Part shown: positions 35,041-47,889 of the stretch, in pieces
Layout of the letters: every line of letters starts with the position of its first letter
How positions within the stretch are numbered: position 1 is the stretch's first letter
Position numbers and translations under genes: made by a program
Notes under the pieces: model-generated
Databases searched by the model: none
What the model was told of the DNA's origin: nothing
Seen by the model: only the letters and a program-made list of their open reading frames with translations
NCBI RefSeq assembly: GCF_050613145.1
Contig: NZ_CP192507.1
Span: 3,658,001 to 3,722,000, forward strand
DNA from: Lysinibacillus_B sp050613145
GTDB lineage: Bacteria > Bacillota > Bacilli > Bacillales_A > Planococcaceae
Reading direction: 5' to 3'
DNA length: 64,000 nucleotides

Positions 35041-36428
35041 TAGGATTCTCCTCCTGGTAGCCAGCAAATAATGGCTGTACTGTTTTGTTGGGACACGGCT
35101 TGAATCGTACCGTGATGTTTTTCAATGATTTGTTTTGCAATGCTTAAACCTAACCCTGCACCACGCTGTCCCATTTGACTACGTGCTTGGTCAACTTGAT
35201 ATAACGGATCAAACATGCGTTCACACTGCTCTACTGTTAATACGTCACCGCTATTTTGCACAATGATATAGACACCGTCTTCACAGACAAACTGTGCCTT
35301 CACATACTGCTCACACCACGACGGAATATGCGGAAGTTCAAAAGCTGCGATCCCAATAAACCCACCATCGTTTGTATATGTCCACGCATTCGATACAACA
35401 TTATCGACAACACGCATTAACTGCTTTGGATGTACTTCGTATCTACTATCCACATATAAGTCTGTCCTTGCTACAAACCCTTTTTCCTGACTAATTTGCT
35501 CATAATCTGCCAGTAACATCTCAAAAAATTCAGCTCCCTCTACGGTTACAAGCTCTAACGCATAATGGGGCGATTGCAGTAACGTATACATCATCAAATC
35601 ATCTAGCAGGTGCTTCATATAATCAGACTTCGATGAAATGACTGCCAAATAGTCCTGCTGTTCCTGGTCACTTAAGCTCCCCGATTGTAAGCTTTCTGTA
35701 TACGCCTGAATCGATGTAAGCGGGGTTTTTAAATCATGTGAAAGGCTAGCAATCATAAATTCCTTTTGACGCTGCTGCTCATTAAGCTTTTTACGTGTCT
35801 CTTCTATTTCTTGCTGCATTGCCTGAAAGCTAGCCGTTACCTCACCCAGCTCATCCTTTTTAACAGGTAGGCACTCCGTCGGTTCTCCCTTCGCAAAAGC
35901 ACTCATTTGATGCATTAATGCTTTCATTGGGCGGTTGAGACGGACGTTTAAAAAATACACAATTGCTGCGTATAACAAGGACAGTAGAACAAGTAAACCG
36001 ATCCCTACTATAAGCGTTTTAGTATTGACTTGCTTCGTCCATTCCGTACGTATGGATGTCACTTCATAAATACCAACTATTTGCCCCTTCTCATACACCG
36101 GCTCCTTATACACAAAGGTTTGATAATTTTGTTGAAACTCATATAAATGTTTATACACACGTTCCCTATCCTTGAACATACTATAAGCAGTCGTTAACGG
36201 ATTCGATGTTAATGCCTCAATCTCGCTAAAATCTGTATCTTTCTCATAAATCATTGGATTGGCTAATACCGGTTTTAACGAATTTATTTTATTCCAGTTA
36301 TCAAAATACTCCTCCACATTTTTATCCTTGTAATAGGCATTTATAGATACATATAAACCATAAACACTGACAAGCGGCAAAATCATCACAAGTAAATACG
36401 TGAGTAACAGCCATGTTTTAATTTTCAC
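35040..36428 (-). CDS. Sensor histidine kinase
   Basis: 462 residues: one N-terminal helix (about 6-27), an extracellular region of ~110 residues, a second helix (about 138-160), and HAMP. The phosphoacceptor His lies in 'SLSHDLKTPLTSIQ', the N box is 'VDNVVSNAW', and the G box is 'RGAGLGLSIAKQII'. The first gene of the operon encodes its partner regulator, with an ATGA overlap. The ligand is unknown; the extracellular part is not a family I recognise. Confidence 0.92.
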   Translation of the reverse strand: MKIKTWLLLTYLLVMILPLVSVYGLYVSINAYYKDKNVEEYFDNWNKINSLKPVLANPMIYEKDTDFSEIEALTSNPLTTAYSMFKDRERVYKHLYEFQQNYQTFVYKEPVYEKGQIVGIYEVTSIRTEWTKQVNTKTLIVGIGLLVLLSLLYAAIVYFLNVRLNRPMKALMHQMSAFAKGEPTECLPVKKDELGEVTASFQAMQQEIEETRKKLNEQQRQKEFMIASLSHDLKTPLTSIQAYTESLQSGSLSDQEQQDYLAVISSKSDYMKHLLDDLMMYTLLQSPHYALELVTVEGAEFFEMLLADYEQISQEKGFVARTDLYVDSRYEVHPKQLMRVVDNVVSNAWTYTNDGGFIGIAAFELPHIPSWCEQYVKAQFVCEDGVYIIVQNSGDVLTVEQCERMFDPLYQVDQARSQMGQRGAGLGLSIAKQIIEKHHGTIQAVSQQNSTAIICWLPGGES

Positions 36429-37123
36429 AGCAGTTCACCTACAAAGCGGTAGCCCTTTCCCCAAACAGTTTGAATAAAATGAGGGTTTTTTACGGGATCT
36501 TGTAGCTTCTCTCGCAGTGCTTTAATATGAACGGTTACTGTATGTGTTTCCTCTAATTCAGGTTGTTGCCATACATGTGTATAGAGCGATTCTTTTGAGA
36601 AAAGCTCCAGTGGGTGTTGCGCCAATACTTTTAAGAGGGCAAATTCCTTTTGTGTTAAATTTAATTCGTTATCATATAGGAATACTTGCTCACGTTTCCA
36701 ATCAATTTTTAGTCCATATGGAAATTGAGCAATTTCTTCTGCTATATGTATTTTGTTGTATCGTTGCCAACGTCTTAGCTGACAAGCAACACGTGCTTTT
36801 AATTCTTCTAGTGAAAATGGTTTAGCTAAATAATCATCTGCCCCTTGTAGCCCTTCCACTTTATCAGCTTCTTCGTTTCTCGCACTAATCATAATAATTG
36901 GTACATCACTTTGTAGGCGTATATGTTCAGTCAATTTTAACCCGTCCATTTCTGGCATCATCCAATCAACAAGTAGTAAGTCATAGTTGCCGGCTTGAAA
37001 ATCTACTAATCCTTCCATACCTGTTGTGGCCCAAGTTACCCGGTAGCCTTCCTTTGTTAATGTATCTTTTATAATCCGTGCAATTTCACGATCATCTTCA
37101 ACTAACAGAATACGTTGCTCCAT
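36425..37123 (-). CDS. OmpR-family response regulator
   Basis: 232 residues. Receiver domain with 'VEDDREIARI' acidic pocket, phosphoacceptor Asp in 'LLLVDWMMPEMDG' near residue 54, and Lys in 'LAKPFS'. The C-terminal winged helix is 'VTVHIKALREKL...TVWGKGYRF'. It activates or represses unknown targets. GGGGGCGA precedes the start. Confidence 0.94.
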   Translation of the reverse strand: MEQRILLVEDDREIARIIKDTLTKEGYRVTWATTGMEGLVDFQAGNYDLLLVDWMMPEMDGLKLTEHIRLQSDVPIIMISARNEEADKVEGLQGADDYLAKPFSLEELKARVACQLRRWQRYNKIHIAEEIAQFPYGLKIDWKREQVFLYDNELNLTQKEFALLKVLAQHPLELFSKESLYTHVWQQPELEETHTVTVHIKALREKLQDPVKNPHFIQTVWGKGYRFVGELL

Positions 37124-37459
37124 GTTGTCGCCCCCTAGTGTTACTATATCAAGTGTTTCATCTAATCTTTTGAACTTTATAGATTCTTTATTTTTAGCAT
37201 AGAGGAAAATATAGTTATCGTGAAGTTTGAAATAAAGTATCAGGTATAGAAAGGGGACTTTATGAAGGCATGGGCAAAATTGTCGTATAAATGACTATCC
37301 ATTAATGCAGGGGAAACAGAAATACCTTCTAGCTTTAATGAAGGCTATCTGATTTAGATAGTCATAAATATATCCTAATTCGCTGAAATCGTTATATATG
37401 AATTAAATAATTGAAAAAAGCCAAATAAAAAAGGATTCGATTTCATCGAATCCTCGTGT
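37124..37459 (-). other. Leader/upstream region of the response-regulator operon
   Basis: 336 bp holding the rrn terminator at its far end and nested inverted repeats: ATGACTATC (37291-37299) with GATAGTCAT (37357-37365), CCTTC/GAAGG (37325-37344), and CTATCT/AGATAG (37345-37361). The last repeat competes with the first. No coding sequence was seen. Confidence 0.55.
37427..37453 (-). terminator. Terminator of the rrn operon
   Basis: Perfect GGATTCGAT / ATCGAATCC stem with six T residues, directly after the 5S gene. Confidence 0.92.
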
Positions 37460-37575
37460 GCCTAGCGATGTCCTACTCTCACAGGGGGAAGCCCCCAACT
37501 ACCATCGGCGCTAAAGAGCTTAACTTCCGTGTTCGGTATGGGAACGGGTGTGACCTCTTTGCCATCATCACTAGA
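37460..37575 (-). rRNA. rrf: 5S ribosomal RNA
   Basis: About 116 bases with the conserved 'AAGAGGTCACACCCG', 'CCGAACACGGAAGTTAAG' and 'GAGAGTAGGACATCG' segments. Last gene of the rrn operon. Ends are placed to within a few bases. Confidence 0.95.
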
Positions 37576-37763
37576 CTATGGTCGACCTCCAATACACGGC
37601 GTATTACTGCGTCAGCTACATTCGTTCAATCAGTCACGTACATAGGTACGCTCCTTCATTCACTCATTTGCTTCCTTGTACTACTTGTGTCTTGAAGCTC
37701 TCTTTTAAGAAAGAAGTTGTTCTTTCAAAACTGGATAAACGGTGCATTGTGCAATTCACAAAA

Positions 37764-40694
<2,931 letters not shown>

Positions 40695-40983
40695 GTTATA
40701 CTTGAACAACGTTCAAGATTTTAAGTTGACACGTCAATTGCTTGACTTGTTTTGACTCTTATCTATTTAAAATAGAAATTTGTGTTTGCTTTCAATGTCG
40801 TTTTATCCAGTTTTCAAAGAACAAAGCTACTGACTTCCATCACATCGTGACAGACATCAGTGGATTTGCTACATGCAGCTTTGCGACGATAGCGCAAGCG
40901 TCAGGAGCAAGGTATTTAGAAAGTCATAAACTTTCAAAACTGAACGCAAAACGTTAACTACTGACCATGTCAGTATTCCGAAA

Positions 40984-42550
<1,567 letters not shown>

Positions 42551-42692
42551 AATTTGAGTAAGCTCAAATTTGCTGGCATCATGTTTGATGTCCAAAATTT
42601 TGTTTCTTATTCAGAAACATTTATTGTTAACGTTTTGCTTGTTCAGTTTTCAAAGTTCATGTTCGCCTCGTTTTTATCGGCGACTGTTTTAT

Positions 42693-42721
42693 ACTTTAAC
42701 ATTGTTGTTTTCGTTTGTCAA
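42693..42721 (-). promoter_or_regulatory. rrn promoter P2
   Basis: TTGACA and TAAAGT on the minus strand, 17 bp apart, about 145 bp before 16S. An A-rich run lies upstream on that strand, like an UP element. Confidence 0.8.
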
Positions 42722-42787
42722 CAACTTTGTTGAAGTTTTTTGTTTTGTTGTTTTGTTGTTTTCGTTTGTTTCGTAACAACGTTTTTA

Positions 42788-42817
42788 ACTATACACCCCT
42801 TCTCCCTATTTTGGCAA
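42788..42817 (-). promoter_or_regulatory. rrn promoter P1
   Basis: TTGCCA and TATAGT on the minus strand, 18 bp apart, ~95 bp upstream of P2: the usual tandem arrangement for rRNA operons. Confidence 0.75.
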
Positions 42818-43040
42818 CCCTTTATTTAAATTAAAATTATTCTGACTTCTTACGCAAAAGCACTCACTCATTTTACTCAGAGTTTCTTCCTATTAATATA
42901 TCACTATAAAAAACCGTAAAGCTTTTTTACTTGTCACAACTGATAATCAAGGCTATATTAACTAGATTATTAATTTAATAACGTTTCATTCAACCATAGC
43001 GATTCCCTTGAGGTATTAAATTTCCCCGAACAAATTCGCC

Positions 43041-43074
43041 AAAAAACAACCTCGTCGAATGATAGACGAGGTTG
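43041..43074 (-). terminator. Terminator of pbuG
   Basis: Perfect CAACCTCGTC / GACGAGGTTG stem followed by six T residues on the minus strand. Confidence 0.9.
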
Positions 43075-43084
43075 CTTATTGTTT

Positions 43085-44386
43085 TTATAAGAAGATAAAG
43101 TAACAAAGGAAGATCACGAACAGACCATACATAATTGGATGAATTTCTTTTCCGCGACCTGCTACAAGCATCGTGATTGGGTAAAATAAGAAACCAATCG
43201 CAATACCTGTTGCAATCGAGTAGCCAAGTGGCATACAAAGGACAACAAGGAATGCCGGGATGGCAATTTCGATTTTATCCCACTCAATCAGTTTAAGCGA
43301 AGAGACCATTAACGCACCTACAATGATTAAGACTGGCGCTGTCACTGCTGGGGTAATGACTGCAAGTACCGGCGAGAAGAATAACGCTAGTAAGAATAAT
43401 ACACCTGTTACAACGGAAGCAAAACCAGTACGAGCACCGGCTGCCACACCTGCTGTCGACTCAATGTAAGAAGTCGTTGTTGATGTACCGAAGATAGCAC
43501 CTGTTACTGTTGCTAATGCATCTGCAAGTAACGCCTTCCCTGCACGAGGTAATTTATTGTCTTTCACTAAACCGGCTTGTCCCGCCACAGCCATTAATGT
43601 ACCTGCTGTATCAAAGAAGTCAACGAATAAGAATGTTAATACGACGATTAAGAAATCTGTGTTTAAAATTAACTCCCAATTTCCAAACGCTTCGAATGCT
43701 TTGCCAAATGTCGGTGATACGTCTGGAATTGATGAAACGATTTTTTCTGGTAAATTGACTAAACCAAAAATCATACCCGTTACAGCTGTGATGATCATAC
43801 CGTAGAAAATGCCACCGTTAATTTTCTTTGCCATAAAGATTGCTGTGACAAACACACCAAACACTGCAAGTAATGCATTACCAGATGTTACATCACCAAG
43901 CTTTACTAACGTTGCATCATCACTGACGATAATGCCTGAACCTTGGAAGCCTACAAATGTAATAAATAAACCAATCCCTGCACCTACTGCATATTTCAAT
44001 TGTGCTGGAATCGCATTAATCACCGTTTCACGGAAACCCGTTACAGAAAGGATAATGAAAATAAACCCTGAGAATAATACACCTGTTAACGCTGTTTCCC
44101 AAGCCATCCCCATGCCAATGACTACCGAGAAGGCAAAGAATGCATTAAGACCCATACCAGGCGCTAAGGCGATTGGGTATTTTGCAATTAACCCCATAAA
44201 TAAACTACCGACAGCCGCTGCTAAAGCTGTTGCTACGAATACAGCATTCGCATCCATACCTGCTGCTGCAAGCATCCCTGGATTAACTGCTAAAATATAA
44301 GCCATTGACAAGAACGTCGTTAATCCACCGAGAATCTCGCGCTTATAATTTGTGCCGAGTTCATCAAACTGGAAATATTTTTTCAT
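43085..44386 (-). CDS. pbuG: Guanine/hypoxanthine permease PbuG (NCS2 family)
   Basis: 433 residues, polytopic (about 12-14 helices) of the AzgA-like branch of nucleobase:cation symporters: 'GLTTFLSMAYILAVNP' near residue 20 and 'GTSTTTSYIESTAG' near residue 310. It imports hypoxanthine/guanine for salvage. It is preceded by its own guanine riboswitch, and GGAGGAAC lies before the start. In B. subtilis it sits in the same neighbourhood upstream of purE; here an rrn operon and a two-component operon lie between. Confidence 0.93.
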   Translation of the reverse strand: MKKYFQFDELGTNYKREILGGLTTFLSMAYILAVNPGMLAAAGMDANAVFVATALAAAVGSLFMGLIAKYPIALAPGMGLNAFFAFSVVIGMGMAWETALTGVLFSGFIFIILSVTGFRETVINAIPAQLKYAVGAGIGLFITFVGFQGSGIIVSDDATLVKLGDVTSGNALLAVFGVFVTAIFMAKKINGGIFYGMIITAVTGMIFGLVNLPEKIVSSIPDVSPTFGKAFEAFGNWELILNTDFLIVVLTFLFVDFFDTAGTLMAVAGQAGLVKDNKLPRAGKALLADALATVTGAIFGTSTTTSYIESTAGVAAGARTGFASVVTGVLFLLALFFSPVLAVITPAVTAPVLIIVGALMVSSLKLIEWDKIEIAIPAFLVVLCMPLGYSIATGIAIGFLFYPITMLVAGRGKEIHPIMYGLFVIFLCYFIFL

Positions 44387-44445
44387 GTTGAAATGTTCCT
44401 CCGTTTATCGTCTGTACTGATGTCTATTGGACATTTGTTTCAAAT

Positions 44446-44479
44446 AAAAAAGCACGCGATTAGTATTGGTCGCATGCTT
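44446..44479 (-). terminator. Attenuator terminator in the pbuG leader
   Basis: AAGCATGCG / CGCGTGCTT stem with T6 on the minus strand, between the aptamer and pbuG. Confidence 0.88.
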
Positions 44480-44541
44480 CGTTTCATTCGTTAACAGAAA
44501 ACACGATATTACTAGACTCATAGCAATAACGATTTTCCATC

Positions 44542-44606
44542 TCGTAGTCAAATCATTTACGGTGATTTGGTAGAAACTTACGGGCCCTATTCCCGACATT
44601 ATACGA
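44542..44606 (-). ncRNA. Guanine riboswitch aptamer upstream of pbuG
   Basis: Purine aptamer: 'CGTATAAT', kissing loops, 'TTTCTACC', 'CCGTAAA' and 3' 'GACTACG'. The specificity base is again C, so guanine is predicted. A short ACGA/TCGT closes P1. Confidence 0.93.
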
Positions 44607-44693
44607 CGACATATTTAATTATTTTACGTTTTGTACTATATCACTTCATTTTTCACATTTCAAGCTATTTCCGAACATTAACGTAAAAAAAAC

Positions 44694-44722
44694 AAAAAAA
44701 GTTCGTAAAATTTCCAACGAAT
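44694..44722 (-). terminator. Terminator of the alpha/beta hydrolase gene
   Basis: Short stem TTCGT / ACGAA followed by seven T residues on the minus strand, four bases after the stop. Confidence 0.65.
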
Positions 44723-44726
44723 TATA

Positions 44727-45491
44727 TTAATGTAACGTTTTTAATACAAAATGAATCTGTTGTTCTTCACACCAGTACTGCACTACTTCTGCAAATAACA
44801 GAGGGGTTTCATAGCTCCATGCATGTCCTACACTCGGTACAATAGCCGCTTTACTGCGCTCTACGTAGGAGAGAATATTATATTGGGAGTTTTTCACTAA
44901 CTCATTTTCTTTTTCTCCTGCTATGACTAAAAGCGGCACTTGATTCAACATCGGCAGTTGCACTTTAGCAAGCAACGTATACATGGCGCGCACTTGTTCG
45001 ACACTAGCAGATTTTGTAGCCTGCTGAATATCCGTCTGAAATCGCGGTGGTATGTTAAAACCTTTCATCGTTAAGGTTGTCACCCATTCAGGCCTCAACA
45101 AACGATACATAGGAGCCATATATTTATTGAGGCGCGTCGCATTTTTCTCACTTAATAGCGTCGTCGTACCACTAATAACCGCGCTCTTTATGAATTGCGG
45201 GAAGCGGGATAAGGCGGTTAATACAATCGCTCCACCTAGTGATAGTCCGACAAGATGGACTTGCCCGTATTGCCGACATACACCTTCTAATCTATGTAAT
45301 ACCCCGTCCATCGTTAATGGGATATGCGTACTTTGTCCATGCATCGGTAAATCCACTGCAACACAATGAAATTCGGGCGATAAATGATGCATTACTTCTT
45401 TCCATTGCGTATGATCGAGTCCACCTCCATGTAAAAAAATGATTGTCTCATTTACTGGATTGCCCACTTCTACTTTGAACATTTCCATCAC
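44727..45491 (-). CDS. Alpha/beta hydrolase
   Basis: 254 residues. 'IIFLHGGGLDHTQW' forms the oxyanion region, the nucleophile elbow is 'VGLSLGG' near residue 95, and 'PSVGHAW' supplies the catalytic His near residue 226. It is cytosolic; the substrate cannot be told. Single gene with GGAGTGATGG upstream. A second ATG one codon in is possible. Confidence 0.85.
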   Translation of the reverse strand: MMEMFKVEVGNPVNETIIFLHGGGLDHTQWKEVMHHLSPEFHCVAVDLPMHGQSTHIPLTMDGVLHRLEGVCRQYGQVHLVGLSLGGAIVLTALSRFPQFIKSAVISGTTTLLSEKNATRLNKYMAPMYRLLRPEWVTTLTMKGFNIPPRFQTDIQQATKSASVEQVRAMYTLLAKVQLPMLNQVPLLVIAGEKENELVKNSQYNILSYVERSKAAIVPSVGHAWSYETPLLFAEVVQYWCEEQQIHFVLKTLH

Positions 45492-45532
45492 TCCTTTTCC
45501 TTATTGTAATGGATTAAGTTTAAAAACAGATA

Positions 45533-45562
45533 AAAATACGCAAACCTATGATTTGCGTATTT
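45533..45562 (-). terminator. Terminator of the PD-(D/E)XK-like gene
   Basis: AAATACGCAAA / TTTGCGTATTT stem with a T-run on the minus strand. Confidence 0.88.
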
Positions 45563-45570
45563 CTTAGCAA

Positions 45571-46584
45571 TTATTTATAAAAAATGGCTGTACCATCTGC
45601 GAATAGATCATATTTATTCCCTTGCTTTTGTACTTGTTGTAATGGCGGTAGCATTAGCTGCGCATCTTCCTGACCATTTAAAAACGCAAATACCTCTTCT
45701 GCAATCCCAAATTGTGCACGCTTAAATTGTTTATCCCACCCCTGTATCGTCTTGAAGAACAGGGAATCCTTTGTATCCAATACATAATACGTTTGTTTTT
45801 TTATAGTGGTCTTTTTTTTCGGTTTTTTCATCATCATCGGTTCTCCATTTGCTAAGTGCTCCGCTACCTCTTGGAAGCCAAGTAGCATAAACCAGCTCGC
45901 ATAGTGCTTATAAATAAGCGGGCGACTATCATTTACACTCCGTTCCCCCTCGTGTAACGTGCACGTATAATGGATGGCCGCTGGGTAATCTGCATCTGCT
46001 TTTGGAATCGAAACAAATACCCCATAAAAATCTTCCGCCGTATAATCCATCAGTGTTGCGGCATTTTCACTTTGACATAAGGCATCCCGTAACTTCCCCT
46101 TATTGCGCATATCTTTTGACCCCTTCGATTCGATAAAGGACCATTCTCCTGTCGGTGAAGAGACAATTAAATCAGGGGCTGCTCCTTTCGCTGACTCATC
46201 GGTTAATAAACTAGCAAAATCGACAACGAACGGTTTGTTTAACTGTTCCTGCGCAAACAAATACCCTATCGCTGGCGCAAGCTCACCTGTGCGAGTAGAT
46301 AAAATATAATCACGAATTTTAAAGTCGACATCTGCTTTGAAGCGGAACTCTTGATCGTCACTTATCAGCGGATAGAGCGCACTGTAAGAGCTAATCGCTT
46401 GGTACACTAACTCTCCATCTTTCGGGTTCATAGATATAATCGTTCTTGCAAGTGCTACAATGAGTTTTTGTGCTGAAAATAAAACACTTTGTACATCCCC
46501 TGCTTCTGTAAGTCGCACCCCTGCTTTTTTCACCGAATCTGGTACATACTCGATAATTTGAATTTCCTTTTTCCCTTTCAACAT
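45571..46584 (-). CDS. Putative PD-(D/E)XK nuclease-fold protein of unknown function
   Basis: 337 residues, not matched to a named family. The middle reads 'APDLIV...FIESKGS', that is D, a short gap, then E-x-K, on two adjacent predicted beta strands: the core of the PD-(D/E)XK superfamily. A helical N terminus and a basic patch 'KKPKKKTTIKK' near residue 255 fit DNA binding. No methyltransferase or specificity subunit lies beside it, so a restriction system is not shown. GGGGGAGAGG precedes the start and a perfect 15-bp palindrome lies further upstream. Without it being expressed or tested, only the fold is suggested. Confidence 0.55.
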   Translation of the reverse strand: MLKGKKEIQIIEYVPDSVKKAGVRLTEAGDVQSVLFSAQKLIVALARTIISMNPKDGELVYQAISSYSALYPLISDDQEFRFKADVDFKIRDYILSTRTGELAPAIGYLFAQEQLNKPFVVDFASLLTDESAKGAAPDLIVSSPTGEWSFIESKGSKDMRNKGKLRDALCQSENAATLMDYTAEDFYGVFVSIPKADADYPAAIHYTCTLHEGERSVNDSRPLIYKHYASWFMLLGFQEVAEHLANGEPMMMKKPKKKTTIKKQTYYVLDTKDSLFFKTIQGWDKQFKRAQFGIAEEVFAFLNGQEDAQLMLPPLQQVQKQGNKYDLFADGTAIFYK

Positions 46585-46603
46585 AGCCTCTCCCCCTTCA
46601 TTT

Positions 46604-46618
46604 TATGTATGATACATA
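46604..46618. promoter_or_regulatory. Perfect 15-bp palindrome upstream of the PD-(D/E)XK-like gene
   Basis: TATGTAT-G-ATACATA lies 20 bp before the start codon and overlaps a possible -10 (TATCAT). It looks like a dimer-binding operator; no regulator is identified. Confidence 0.5.
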
Positions 46619-46921
46619 GTAGCAGCGATATACCTTTTTCCGTAAAACAAAATAGCGTAAAACTTCATTTCTTCTTTTCGCCTCACGTTTTGCGTTGATA
46701 AAGAATCTATTATGCCCCCTTCTAACACCCCTATTTATAGAAGTTCATTGGAGGGTTTTGCTCGTACCTGGGGGTTTTACTGTCCCTTTAGATTAAGCAA
46801 TTAAGATATGAACGCTACAAATGCCGACAGTTTTAAGATGATTCATATAAAAGCAAAATAGTAGACAAATCAAAATTACCTTTATACACTTAGTTACATA
46901 TTGTAAGTTTAAATTTTAAAA

Positions 46922-47074
46922 AGAATGACGATGAAAAACATGCACCAGCACGTTACACAAACAAATTCGAAGTGGAAATCTTAGATTCCCCCTTCCGATG
47001 TACAATCAAAATAGCGTGCTAACGGCATTATCCGTAACACAACAGGGGTCATTCTGGTGTAGAAAGCAACACCA
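46922..47074 (+). ncRNA. Candidate structured leader RNA of the riboflavin-precursor operon
   Basis: P1: AGAATGAC (46922-46929) with GTCATTCT (47048-47055). P2: AGCACGTTA (46947-46955) with TAGCGTGCT (47012-47020). P3: hairpin 46967-46998 (GAAG...CTTC with AATC/GATT). P4: ACGG/CCGT (47022-47035). Outside P1, GGTGT/ACACC (47056-47073) forms a small hairpin. CACCAG (46943-46948) can instead pair with CTGGTG (47054-47059), and CACCA (47070-47074) with TGGTG at the ribosome site (47113-47117). It matches no riboswitch class I know. Confidence 0.5.
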
Positions 47075-47124
47075 TCAAGTGGCTAAACGATTCAATAAAA
47101 TAAAGGATTAAATGGTGATGAAAA

Positions 47125-47889
47125 ATGCAAAAGAAAATAGATATTTTACTTAATAAAATACAACTTATCCCGCGAAATGAAGCAGAAAATTTAAGTATGG
47201 TCGGCCCTGTTTGCCTACCTGTGAAACAAGGTGATTTTGAAGCGGTATTTCAGTGGTATTCATGGTTACCTGTCGACAATACGCTATCAAAAGAGGAAGT
47301 CATTGATCGCATTCCTTCTATGAACTTAGCATTTGGTCAGCAGTCTTCTGTTTTAGTGTACGGAGATTTTGCTCACGCAGATGACGCACTCATTCGTATG
47401 CATAGCATTTGTCATACAGGAGATATTTTTGGTAGCCAGCGCTGTGATTGTGGCTATCAATTGCATGAATCGATGAAAATGATTGTGGAGCATGGCTGTG
47501 GCGCTATCTTTTATTTAGCGGATCATGAAGGGCGCGGGATTGGATTATTCTCAAAATCGCTTGCTTATTTATTACAAGAAGAAGGCTTAGATACGGTCGA
47601 GGCCAATCATGCACTAGGCTTTGAGGATGATACACGTTCCTATGAGGATGCGATTAAAGTGTTAGCAGCACTACGCGATAAGCCCGTGACACTCATTACG
47701 AATAACCCAAATAAACTGGCGGCACTAGAAGCACACGGTTTACTAGCGGATGGACATATCCCACTATGGGGTGGTGTAACGGAAACGAACCACTTCTACC
47801 TACAAACGAAGATCGAAAAAGCGGGACATATTGTAAATGGAGGAACAGATAATGAAGAACGATCAGTACTATATGCAACTCGCGCTTGA
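47125..47889 (+). CDS. ribA: GTP cyclohydrolase II (stand-alone RibA)
   Basis: 254 residues. The zinc site 'CHTGDIFGSQRCDCG' has the three expected cysteines. 'EGRGIGL' follows 'FYLADH', where most relatives have 'LRQEGRG'. 'DTVEANHALGF' and 'LITNNPNKLAAL' follow. About 70 extra N-terminal residues replace a fused DHBP synthase. It opens GTP to 2,5-diamino-6-ribosylamino-pyrimidinone phosphate, the first riboflavin precursor. The gene overlaps ribD by 38 bp. Regulation may involve the leader at 46922-47074. Confidence 0.88.
   Translation: MQKKIDILLNKIQLIPRNEAENLSMVGPVCLPVKQGDFEAVFQWYSWLPVDNTLSKEEVIDRIPSMNLAFGQQSSVLVYGDFAHADDALIRMHSICHTGDIFGSQRCDCGYQLHESMKMIVEHGCGAIFYLADHEGRGIGLFSKSLAYLLQEEGLDTVEANHALGFEDDTRSYEDAIKVLAALRDKPVTLITNNPNKLAALEAHGLLADGHIPLWGGVTETNHFYLQTKIEKAGHIVNGGTDNEERSVLYATRA

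Larger units (their letters stand above)
42551..43040 (-). other. rrn leader and pbuG downstream region
   Basis: Contains the 16S leader, the P2 and P1 promoters, a low-complexity T/G-rich run (42715-42775 on the plus strand) and ~200 bp of AT-rich DNA without recognisable features before the pbuG terminator. Confidence 0.6.
46585..47124 (+). other. Upstream region of the ribA-like operon
   Basis: 540 bp between divergent genes. It holds the palindrome at 46604-46618, ~300 bp of AT-rich DNA without clear signals, and the structured leader at 46922-47074. No coding sequence was seen. The conserved core of an FMN riboswitch was searched for by eye and not found. Confidence 0.65.

Noticed and set aside
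46735..46795. A third 21-bp array near GGGTTTTGCTCG / GGGGTTTTACTG
   Set aside because: Only two loosely similar units, spaced 19 bp; does not meet the pattern of arrays A and B.
46922..47074. FMN riboswitch upstream of ribA
   Set aside because: The conserved FMN aptamer blocks are not present; the pairing pattern differs.
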